From NCBI GenBank assembly GCA_035493835.1, contig DATJHO010000173.1:1-16223 (forward strand): a DNA stretch of 16,223 bases, read 5' to 3'. Origin of the DNA: DASZTU01 sp035493835. GTDB lineage: Bacteria > Pseudomonadota > Alphaproteobacteria > Rhizobiales > Devosiaceae. Position 1 is the stretch's first letter, and the number at the start of each line of letters is the position of its first letter. Under the pieces are notes generated by a model, which saw nothing but the letters and a program-made list of their open reading frames with translations, ran no database searches and was not told the origin of the DNA. Below are positions 6,744-12,080 of the stretch, one piece after another. The position numbers and the translations under genes are program-made.

Positions 6744-6769
6744 GGAACTTCGCCCGTCCGGGCGGCGTT
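6744..6769 (+). promoter_or_regulatory. EcfG-dependent general stress promoter of the DUF883 gene
   Basis: GGAAC (6744-6748), a 17-base spacer, then CGTT (6766-6769): an exact consensus match. Predicted start is near 6776, about 26 bases before ATG 6802. It lies after the stem-loop that closes the DUF3309 gene, so the DUF883 gene has its own stress promoter. Confidence 0.8.
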
Positions 6770-6801
6770 CTGGCTAAGTCTTTGTACCAGGGAGAATTGT
6801 C

Positions 6802-7146
6802 ATGGTTGAAGTCACCGAGGTTCCCGCGGCAGCGCGCCGTGCCGGCCGCAGCAGCGCCTCGCAGGAAAGCCTCGAGGAGCAGGTTGCACGCCTCCAGGAC
6901 GATATCCGCTCGATCGCGGCCTCGCTTGCCAAGCTCAGCGACGAAAAGGTCAGCGAGGCGCGTTCGACCGCCAAGTCGCAGTACCGCACTCTGGTGAAGT
7001 CCGGCCAGCATGTGGTCGACGACCTGAGCGATCAGGTCAACGCATATGAGGGCCAGTTGGTGGACACCATCCGCGAAAAGCCGCTGACCGCCGTCGCGGG
7101 CGCAATCGGCATCGGTTTTCTGATCGCTGTGCTGTCCCGGCGCTAG
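6802..7146 (+). CDS. DUF883-family membrane-anchored protein (ElaB/YqjD-like), 114 aa
   Basis: The layout matches the DUF883 family: a charged, mostly helical N-terminal region with coiled-coil potential (about 20-85, starting SLEEQVARLQDDIRS), then the typical tail REKPLTAVAGAIGIGFLIAVLSRR, whose glycine-rich hydrophobic span (about 95-112) anchors the protein by its C-terminus in the inner membrane. Enterobacterial relatives (YqjD, ElaB, YgaM) are stress- and stationary-phase proteins, and YqjD binds ribosomes; whether this one does is unknown. A GGGAGA ribosome site precedes ATG 6802. An exact EcfG promoter stands directly upstream, so stress induction is strongly suggested. The holin-like gene follows 55 bases later and may be co-transcribed. 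Confidence 0.9.
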   Translation: MVEVTEVPAAARRAGRSSASQESLEEQVARLQDDIRSIAASLAKLSDEKVSEARSTAKSQYRTLVKSGQHVVDDLSDQVNAYEGQLVDTIREKPLTAVAGAIGIGFLIAVLSRR

Positions 7147-7201
7147 GCCGTTTTTCAAGATCATCTCAGGATTGTCGCAAAGGCCGCGGAGGGAGACGTA
7201 T

Positions 7202-7657
7202 ATGGGTCTGCTGGGGCCGCTCGCCGGTCTGCTCGGCATCGAGACGGAAGTTTTGCTGCAGAGATTTCGGGAGAGCGCTGTCGCTTATGCGGCGATTGGG
7301 CTCTTTTCGCTGATTACGATCGTTTTCCTTCTGATCGCGGCGTATACCGCGCTCGACGAGCGGGTGGGGCCGATCTGGGCCCCGCTCATCATCGCCCTTG
7401 TGGCGCTCGTCATCGCGCTCGTCCTTTATGTCGCCCTTCGCATCCAGACGGCGGCGCTGCGCCGGCGCGAAGCGGAGCGCCGCGTCGAAACCGAGAGCAC
7501 TGCGCTGCTTGCCAGCGCCGCGGTCAGCGCCCTGCCCGAACTGCTGAATAGCTCGCTGGTCAGGAATGTGGGGCTTCCGCTTGCCGCCTATGCGGCCTTC
7601 ATGATCCTCCGCCGCCCCCGGAAGGGGAACCGCGAAGAGGGCGAGCGGCGGAGCTAG
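7202..7657 (+). CDS. Putative phage-holin-superfamily (DUF1469-like) membrane protein, 151 aa
   Basis: A small integral membrane protein. Two strong hydrophobic spans lie at about 28-49 and 59-80, separated by a short ALDERVGP turn, followed by a basic amphipathic stretch (RRREAERRVE, 87-96), a weaker third hydrophobic stretch near 120-136 and a basic, polar C-terminus. This is the pattern of the holin-3/DUF1469 superfamily that often sits beside DUF883 genes in alphaproteobacteria; despite the name it is not evidence of a phage. The frame is open from 7172, but ATG 7202 is chosen for the strong GGAGGGAGA ribosome site. It probably belongs to the DUF883 stress transcript. The family assignment is from layout and context, so moderate. 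Confidence 0.72.
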   Translation: MGLLGPLAGLLGIETEVLLQRFRESAVAYAAIGLFSLITIVFLLIAAYTALDERVGPIWAPLIIALVALVIALVLYVALRIQTAALRRREAERRVETESTALLASAAVSALPELLNSSLVRNVGLPLAAYAAFMILRRPRKGNREEGERRS

Positions 7658-7770
7658 AGCATGATCCGGTCGGAACGCTTGGGCGAGGTGCTGCCTGCTG
7701 CGTCGGCGTTTGGTCGGATCCCTTGCTACATCGTCATCACCGGGCGTGGCCCGGGGACCCATGCCACCTT
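7656..7770. repeat. Intergenic repeat fragments between convergent genes
   Basis: This gap between the holin-like gene and the kinase gene (convergent) holds two elements of types frequent in Hyphomicrobiales intergenic DNA: AGAGCATGATCCGGTCGGAA just after the stop, and a segment at about 7729-7770 with the perfect hairpin CCGGGC-GTG-GCCCGG (7740-7754). The hairpin could act as a terminator for either strand. I see no gene here; frames that cross it read repeat sequence. Confidence 0.6.
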
Positions 7771-7793
7771 TCTAACCCAGCGGGATCGCGCCC

Positions 7794-9299
7794 CTAGACC
7801 AGCGGCATCGCGATCCGTGCTTCCACTCCATCGGCAGGAAAGCTCAGCGACACCGAGCTGTCGAGCACCTTGTCGAGGCTGCGGTGAATGAGGCGCATGC
7901 CGAAACCGGCTTCGGGCGCCTGCCCGACCGGCGGGCCGCCGCTTTCCTTCCAGGTAAATTCAATCCGGGACGTGGGGTCTCCGAACAGGCTCCAGCCGAT
8001 AGTGACACGGCCGCGCGCGCTCGATAGCGCGCCATATTTCACCGCATTCGAGGCAAGCTCGTGCAACACCAGGCCCAGCCCCAGGGCATGGTCGGGCGGC
8101 AATTGCACATCTTCGCCGATCATGACCAATTGCTCGAGCGGGTTCAGCAGATAAGGCCCGATTTGCGAGTGAATGAGTTCGACGAGGTTGATGCCGGACC
8201 AGTCGCGCTCGGACAGTAGCGCGTGCGCCTCCGACAGCGTCCTGAGCCGGCCCGAAAACGAGTCGATGAACATTTGCGGGTCGGGCTTTTGCCGCATTGT
8301 CTGCCGCGCCAGCGACTGGATCATCGCCAGCGTGTTCTTTACCCGGTGGTTGAGTTCGCGCAGCAGCAGGCGCGTCTGTTCGGCCGCGGCGCGCGCATCG
8401 GTCACGTCGATGTTGACACCCATCATGACCAGCGGCTTGCCGGCGCCGTCGCGCTGGTAGACCCTGCCCCGCCCGATCAGCCAGCGGCCGGTAGCGGCCA
8501 CGCGGAATTCGACAGAATAATCGCCGCCATCCTCAAACGTGCTCCCCAGCGCGTTGTTCACTGCCTCGACGTCGCCCGGATCGATTGTAGCCATCAGTTC
8601 GTCGATGTGGAGCGGGTTGGCAGCCGGGAGACCGAACATCTGGCGCAGTATGTCGTTGGAAACGATCTCGCCGGAGCGCAGATCCCAAACCCAGCTCCCT
8701 ACCTTGCCTGCCTCGAGGGTAAGGGCGTGCCGCCACTCCTCCTTGATGAGGTCGGCCGCCATCCGCGCGCGCACCCGGGCCTCGTCCTTGAGTTCGAACA
8801 GCGAGCCGGCAAGCCTTGCGAGGTCGGCAAGTTCGGCAAGCTCGCCTTCCTCCACCGTGTAGCGCGGTTCGGGCGACAAAACGCACAAGGCGCCAATCTT
8901 CTGGCCATGGACCACCACCGGCGCGCCGGCATAGAAGCGGGCCCCCGGGTCGCCCATCACCAGCGCATCGGTAGAAAAGCGCACATCGCCGGGTGCATCG
9001 CTCACCACAAGGTGCGGCAGGTCCTGCGACATTACGGTTGAGGCTACCATCGAGTTCTCGGCCGAAGCCTCCTCGATGCCCACGCCGTGGCGGGCATAGA
9101 TCCACAGCCGATCGTCGTCGAGCAGCGCCAGCAATCCGACCGGGGCAGCAAAGACGCGGGCGGCAAGCCGCGCCAGCCGGGTGAAATCGGGATCGACACT
9201 CGGGTCCAGGGTCTTGAGCGCATTGACCGTGTCGTGACGCATGCTTGTCGCAACGCTCTGTCGGCTGGTCGCAGCGGACGATTGAAACGTTGTGGTCAC
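7794..9299 (-). CDS. HWE-family sensor histidine kinase with GAF and PAS domains, 501 aa
   Basis: A soluble-looking sensor kinase with no membrane span. A GAF domain (about 40-170, with VGLLALLDDDRLW and FYAGAPVVVHGQKIGALCV) is followed by a PAS domain (about 192-305, ending in VNIDVTDARAAAEQ) and an HWE kinase core. The H-box LLLRELNHRVKNTLAMIQSL puts the phosphorylated histidine at 318. The ATPase domain has LVLHELASNAVKYGAL (410-425) and FTWKESGGPPV (448-458), giving the His and W-x-E residues that name the family. Members of this class feed the PhyR general stress pathway, and phyR-nepR-ecfG lie just upstream, so PhyR is the likely partner. GTG 9299 is chosen: AGGA lies 7 bases upstream and the EcfG promoter at 9366-9391 would exclude ATG 9410. 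ATG 9242 is the alternative. Confidence 0.92.
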   Translation of the reverse strand: MTTTFQSSAATSRQSVATSMRHDTVNALKTLDPSVDPDFTRLARLAARVFAAPVGLLALLDDDRLWIYARHGVGIEEASAENSMVASTVMSQDLPHLVVSDAPGDVRFSTDALVMGDPGARFYAGAPVVVHGQKIGALCVLSPEPRYTVEEGELAELADLARLAGSLFELKDEARVRARMAADLIKEEWRHALTLEAGKVGSWVWDLRSGEIVSNDILRQMFGLPAANPLHIDELMATIDPGDVEAVNNALGSTFEDGGDYSVEFRVAATGRWLIGRGRVYQRDGAGKPLVMMGVNIDVTDARAAAEQTRLLLRELNHRVKNTLAMIQSLARQTMRQKPDPQMFIDSFSGRLRTLSEAHALLSERDWSGINLVELIHSQIGPYLLNPLEQLVMIGEDVQLPPDHALGLGLVLHELASNAVKYGALSSARGRVTIGWSLFGDPTSRIEFTWKESGGPPVGQAPEAGFGMRLIHRSLDKVLDSSVSLSFPADGVEARIAMPLV

Positions 9300-9365
9300 C
9301 GGGAGTTCCTGATTGCATCGAACTGATAGCGCCCTACCCCTCCGAAGGAGAGATACCAGACACGG

Positions 9366-9391
9366 AACGCGATCCCACCGGCGAGGGTTCC
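9366..9391 (-). promoter_or_regulatory. EcfG-dependent general stress promoter of the HWE kinase gene
   Basis: On the minus strand: GGAAC (9387-9391), a 17-base spacer, then CGTT (9366-9369), an exact consensus match. Predicted start is near 9359, about 60 bases before the GTG start. This means the kinase that probably activates the pathway is itself induced by it. The same segment reads GGAAC-N17-GGTT on the plus strand (9364-9389), a weaker match facing the receiver gene. Confidence 0.75.
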
Positions 9392-9580
9392 GCGGGCAGC
9401 ATCGTGCCAAAATTCAAGGGATTACGCCATTGCTGATGTCGCGCGGCAGCAGCATTTGAAAGATTCGGGTAGCCATTCCGACGGGTTAGTCCCTGCCTCC
9501 TGGCCTACATGTCTTTGTTTAATGACGGTCTCGCGCTAAGGGCTGATGCTATGAAGTGAAGCGTCAACCCAGCGGTGATC

Positions 9581-9967
9581 ATGCTAACCAACCTGCGGGT
9601 CCTCGTCGTCGAGGCGGAATTTCTTGTTGCTCTCGAAATTCAGCGTGTTCTCGAGCAGGCCAATGCAGCCGGCACCGCCTTCGCCCGCAGCATCGCTGAA
9701 GCCGCCGGTCTTGAGGCCCGGTTTTCCGAGTTCGATCTCGCCATCATCGAAATGCCGGCGGGCGATGCGGCCGCAATCACCCTTGCATCCCATCTGGCGG
9801 ACTCGGGGGTTGCCGTCGTCGGCATGATCGGGGAAGCCGCAGCCATCCGGCGGGCATCGCTTCCGGCCCACATTCCACTGGTCAACAAGCCCTTCGGCGA
9901 CGCCGAACTACTGACGGCCTGCGCCACGGCGCTCGCTTCGGTTCCTCGGCCCCGGGGTGCAGCCTAA
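9581..9967 (+). CDS. Single-domain receiver protein lacking the phospho-acceptor aspartate (pseudo-receiver), 128 aa
   Basis: The full length fits one CheY-like receiver fold starting NLRVLVVEAEFLVALEIQRVL and ending with the conserved VNKPFGDAELL. The acidic site is broken. The usual acidic pair before the first helix reads Glu11-Ala12, the phospho-acceptor position in the third strand (FDLAIIEM, 51-58) is Glu57, and the Thr/Ser position (VVGMIGE, 79-85) is Ile83; only Lys103 remains. It should not be phosphorylated in the normal way, and Glu57 might mimic the phosphorylated state. ATG 9581 is used; GTG 9575 is an in-frame alternative, and neither has a strong ribosome site. It is divergent from the kinase gene, and its stop overlaps the ecfG stop by 4 bases tail to tail. 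A role in the stress pathway is inferred from position. Confidence 0.85.
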   Translation: MLTNLRVLVVEAEFLVALEIQRVLEQANAAGTAFARSIAEAAGLEARFSEFDLAIIEMPAGDAAAITLASHLADSGVAVVGMIGEAAAIRRASLPAHIPLVNKPFGDAELLTACATALASVPRPRGAA

Positions 9968-10533
9968 CTGACGGGCGGCCCGCTCGTGACCTGCGTCGAG
10001 ATCGCATCCGGGCCGTAATCGCCCTCTCCGCTCACCTGCAACAGATCCTGCAGCCTGGCGCGTGCCCGGCTCACCCGACTTTTCATGGTGCCGACGGCGC
10101 AGGTGCAGATTTCCGCTGCCTCTTCGTAGGAAAAGCCGGAAGCGCCGATGAGGATCACCGCCTCGCGCTGGTCATCGGGCAATTGGTCGAGCGCCTTCTT
10201 GAAATCGGCGAGGTCCATATGGCCGAACTGGGAGGGGTGCACCGCCATGCGCTCGGTAAAGAGGCCGTCGCTGTCCTGCACCTCGCGGCCGCGCTTGCGC
10301 ATCTGGCTGTAGAACTCGTTGCGCAGGATGGTGAACAGCCAGGCCTTGATGTTGGTGCCGAGTTCGAAGCTTTCCTGCTTCGCCCACGCCTTCATGATGG
10401 TGTCCTGCACCAGGTCGTCGGCCTTGTCGTGCCGCCCTGAAAGCGAGAAGGCAAATGCCCTCAGGCTCGGCAGCGTCGCCAGAAGCTCGCGTTTGAACGA
10501 AGGAGGCCCGTTTGTCGTCTTGTCATTCGCCAT
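9964..10533 (-). CDS. ecfG: General stress response ECF sigma factor EcfG, 189 aa
   Basis: An alternative sigma factor that directs RNA polymerase to GGAAC-N16/17-CGTT promoters, held inactive by NepR until phosphorylated PhyR takes NepR away. Sigma region 2 spans about 20-85 (RAFAFSLSGRHDKADDLVQD and WLFTILRNEFYSQMRKRGR). Region 4 spans about 110-165 (LDQLPDDQREAVILIGASGF, then SYEEAAEICTCAVGTMKSR and VSRARARLQDLL). The linker and length are normal for the group, and the C-terminal tail after 170 is polar. ATG 10533 lies 4 bases after the nepR stop, with AGGA about 9 bases upstream inside the end of nepR, so the two genes are one operon with probable translational coupling. Four exact target promoters are visible nearby. 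Confidence 0.95.
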   Translation of the reverse strand: MANDKTTNGPPSFKRELLATLPSLRAFAFSLSGRHDKADDLVQDTIMKAWAKQESFELGTNIKAWLFTILRNEFYSQMRKRGREVQDSDGLFTERMAVHPSQFGHMDLADFKKALDQLPDDQREAVILIGASGFSYEEAAEICTCAVGTMKSRVSRARARLQDLLQVSGEGDYGPDAISTQVTSGPPVS

Positions 10534-10537
10534 GACG

Positions 10538-10747
10538 TCAATCCTGGGTGGCTTGGGCGTTGCTCTCGAGCTCCACCTGATCGAGCTTTTCGAGCAATTC
10601 TAGAAACTTGTCCGGGATGGTCTCATCCTGCACAGCTCCGTAAAGAGCCCTCAATTTCATGCCGATATCGGAATTGGGTCCCAGTCCGTCGTCACTCATT
10701 CTCCTGCGAGCGCCGGCTGCGTGTTGCATTTGTGACTTATCTTTCAT
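10538..10747 (-). CDS. nepR: Anti-sigma factor NepR, 69 aa
   Basis: A small anti-sigma factor that binds EcfG and is sequestered by the sigma-like domain of phosphorylated PhyR. The conserved NepR helices are clear at about residues 27-56: IGMKLRALYGAVQDETIPDK followed by FLELLEKLD. The N-terminal 20 residues are polar and basic and the C-terminus is short, as usual for the family. The frame is open far upstream (to 11005), but that part overlaps phyR on the opposite strand. ATG 10747 is preferred for AAGG 7 bases upstream; ATG 10753 would add two residues, and ATG 10699 is a shorter option with AGGAG too close to it. It is first gene of the leftward nepR-ecfG operon and divergent from phyR, the usual arrangement. 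Confidence 0.93.
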   Translation of the reverse strand: MKDKSQMQHAAGARRRMSDDGLGPNSDIGMKLRALYGAVQDETIPDKFLELLEKLDQVELESNAQATQD

Positions 10748-10795
10748 TACCATGCCTTCGCCAACCAGATGCCGGCGCAGATTGTCTGGGGCAGG

Positions 10796-10821
10796 AATGC
10801 GGCGCGCCACAGAAAAGTTCC
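10796..10821 (-). promoter_or_regulatory. Weaker EcfG-type promoter for nepR-ecfG
   Basis: On the minus strand: GGAAC (10817-10821), a 17-base spacer, then CATT (10796-10799) instead of CGTT. One mismatch in the -10 makes it less certain than the others. It overlaps none of the phyR promoter bases but abuts it back to back. Autoregulation of nepR-ecfG is common in this system. Confidence 0.55.
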
Positions 10822-10846
10822 GGAACTTTTTATACAGGCACCCGTT
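10822..10846 (+). promoter_or_regulatory. EcfG-dependent promoter of phyR
   Basis: GGAAC (10822-10826), a 16-base spacer, then CGTT (10843-10846): an exact consensus match. Predicted start is near 10853, about 38 bases before ATG 10891. The -35 is the right half of the 18-bp palindrome AAAAGTTCCGGAACTTTT (10813-10830), whose left half is the -35 for nepR-ecfG. Confidence 0.85.
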
Positions 10847-10890
10847 ACGCAAACCTAAGGCCTCAATATGCCTCACAGGGAGTAGTGTCG

Positions 10891-11685
10891 ATGACCTTGT
10901 CCATGCGGATCGCTCCGCATCTTCCATATCTGCGTCGCTTCGCACGGGCGGTGACCGGTTCTCAAACATCGGGAGACGCTTATGTGGCTGCGGTGCTCGA
11001 GGCACTGATTGCCGATACGTCGATTTTTCCGGAAACCTCGAGCGATCGTATCGCGCTCTACAGGTTGTTCTCCCGCCTCTTCGCCTCCTCGAACGTTCAC
11101 ATCCCTACCCCCAGTTCCTCGTTTGCGTGGGAGAAGCGGGCGGCCAGCAATCTGGCCACGCTGCGTGAGGTGCCGCGCGAAGCGTTCCTCCTGGTTGCGG
11201 TAGAGGGGTTTACGGATGAGCAGGCCGCAGAAATTCTCGATGTGAGCCTCTCCGAATTCAAGGCGCTGGTGAACGAGGCCTCGGCCGAGATCTCGAGGCA
11301 GGTCGCCACCGAAATCCTCATCATCGAGGATGAGCCGCTCATTGCCATGGATATCGAGCAGCTGGTCGAAAGCCTGGGGCACAAGGTGACGGGCATTGCC
11401 CGCACGCATCGCGAGGCGGTGGCCATGTTCGGCAAGACCCAGCCGCGCATGATTTTGGCCGACATCCAGCTTGCCGACGGCAGCTCGGGGATCGATGCGG
11501 TCAACGACATCCTGACCGCCCACTCGATCCCGGTGATCTTCATCACCGCCTTCCCGGAGCGCCTGCTGACCGGCGAGCGCCCGGAGCCCACCTTTCTCGT
11601 CACCAAGCCGTTCAACCCCGACATGGTGAAGGCCCTGATCAGCCAGGCGCTGTTCTTCGACGAGGGCTCACGCGCCGCCGCCTGA
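10891..11685 (+). CDS. phyR: General stress response regulator PhyR (sigma-like domain plus receiver), 264 aa
   Basis: The anti-anti-sigma switch of the alphaproteobacterial general stress response. The N-terminal EcfG-like domain (about 1-130; region-2-like IAPHLPYLRRFARAVTGSQ, region-4-like PREAFLLVAVEGFTDEQAAE) binds NepR once the C-terminal receiver is phosphorylated. The receiver (about 140-255) is intact: acidic Glu146-Asp147, phospho-acceptor Asp191 in ILADIQLADGSSG, Thr219 in VIFITAFPERLLTG, and Lys239 in VTKPFNPD. ATG 10891 matches the family N-terminus, with GGGAG 8 bases upstream; the open frame before it is the intergenic promoter region. It is divergent from nepR-ecfG, driven by an exact EcfG promoter, and closed by an intrinsic terminator. 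The likely phospho-donor is the HWE kinase at 7794-9299. Confidence 0.97.
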   Translation: MTLSMRIAPHLPYLRRFARAVTGSQTSGDAYVAAVLEALIADTSIFPETSSDRIALYRLFSRLFASSNVHIPTPSSSFAWEKRAASNLATLREVPREAFLLVAVEGFTDEQAAEILDVSLSEFKALVNEASAEISRQVATEILIIEDEPLIAMDIEQLVESLGHKVTGIARTHREAVAMFGKTQPRMILADIQLADGSSGIDAVNDILTAHSIPVIFITAFPERLLTGERPEPTFLVTKPFNPDMVKALISQALFFDEGSRAAA

Positions 11686-11725
11686 GGCCTTACGCCGATT
11701 TCACGATTGCTTCGCAAGCAAACTG

Positions 11726-11754
11726 GCCGGGAGGGAAACCTTCCGGCTTTTTTT
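11726..11754 (+). terminator. Intrinsic terminator of phyR
   Basis: GCCGGGAGG (11726-11734) pairs with CCTTCCGGC (11739-11747), one G-T wobble, around a GAAA tetraloop, followed by seven Ts (11748-11754). It lies 40 bases after the phyR stop and is the clearest rho-independent terminator in the window. A second small hairpin (TTGCTT/AAGCAA, 11707-11721) precedes it. Confidence 0.9.
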
Positions 11755-11768
11755 CGCGGCGCCATCGT

Positions 11769-11873
11769 CTCCCTCCCGCTTGAGGGGAGGGATCAAGGGT
11801 GGGGTGCGTTGGGGCGGGCGCCGTGCTGCTGGAACGCCCCCGGGCTGCCGCCACCCTCCCTCAAGGGGAGGGG
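11769..11873. repeat. Intergenic palindromic repeat between phyR and uxuA
   Basis: The left arm near 11769-11792 (CCCTCCCGCTTGAGGGGAGG) and the right arm near 11851-11873 (CACCCTCCCTCAAGGGGAGG) are related inverted units, each a hairpin in itself. They resemble the elements at 1275-1375 and 2884-2976. The gene-free stretch 11686-12080 holds the phyR terminator, this repeat, the element at 11917-12008 and a hairpin near 12039-12069, and no gene that I can support. Confidence 0.7.
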
Positions 11874-11916
11874 AATACGTGCCCGGTGGATGGTGGTGCC
11901 AACTTCCCATCCACAG

Positions 11917-12008
11917 CGTCACTCCGGCGGACGCCGGAATCCATCTTCCAGACCGTCGGGGAGCGCCCAGTCGATCGGAGATGGATCCCGACTTTCGTCG
12001 GGATGACG
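11917..12008. repeat. Intergenic inverted repeat of the CGTCACTCCGGC...GTCGGGATGACG type
   Basis: The 30-base ends (11917-11946 and 11979-12008) are imperfect reverse complements, running from CGTCACTCCGGCGGACGCC into AATCCATCT and from AGATGGATCCCGAC to GGGATGACG. Elements ending in GTCGGGATGACG are frequent between genes in many proteobacteria. A decayed relative of one end lies at 5898-5926. Confidence 0.8.
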
Positions 12009-12038
12009 TGGGTTATGGGGCCAGCGTCCGGCGGAACC

Positions 12039-12069
12039 GCCGGCGCCGCTTCCAAGGGCAGGCGCCGGC
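12039..12069 (-). terminator. GC-rich hairpin downstream of uxuA, possible terminator
   Basis: GCCGGCGCC (12039-12047) and GGCGCCGGC (12061-12069) form a perfect 9-bp stem with a 13-base loop, starting 11 bases after the uxuA stop. No U-tract follows on the minus strand, so it may only stabilise the 3' end or slow polymerase. Confidence 0.4.
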
Positions 12070-12080
12070 CGCGTGGCCTC

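Noticed and set aside
7202..7657. Holin-like gene as a sign of a prophage
   Set aside because: No lysin, spanin or structural phage genes are near; it sits with DUF883 under stress control, which fits a chromosomal membrane protein better.
8223..9041. Plus-strand open frame of 272 codons inside the kinase gene
   Set aside because: It is antisense to the GAF-PAS-HWE kinase and has no recognisable domain or ribosome site.
9286..9309. GGAAC-N15-CGTT on the minus strand at the kinase gene start
   Set aside because: The spacer is 15 bases, outside the 16-17 used by EcfG, and the site would overlap the GTG start and its ribosome site. The exact N17 site at 9366-9391 explains the gene better.
9364..9389. 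GGAAC-N17-GGTT on the plus strand, facing the pseudo-receiver gene
   Set aside because: The -10 has a mismatch at its first base and the site lies about 190 bases before the start codon; it overlaps the better minus-strand promoter. Not strong enough to list as a separate promoter.
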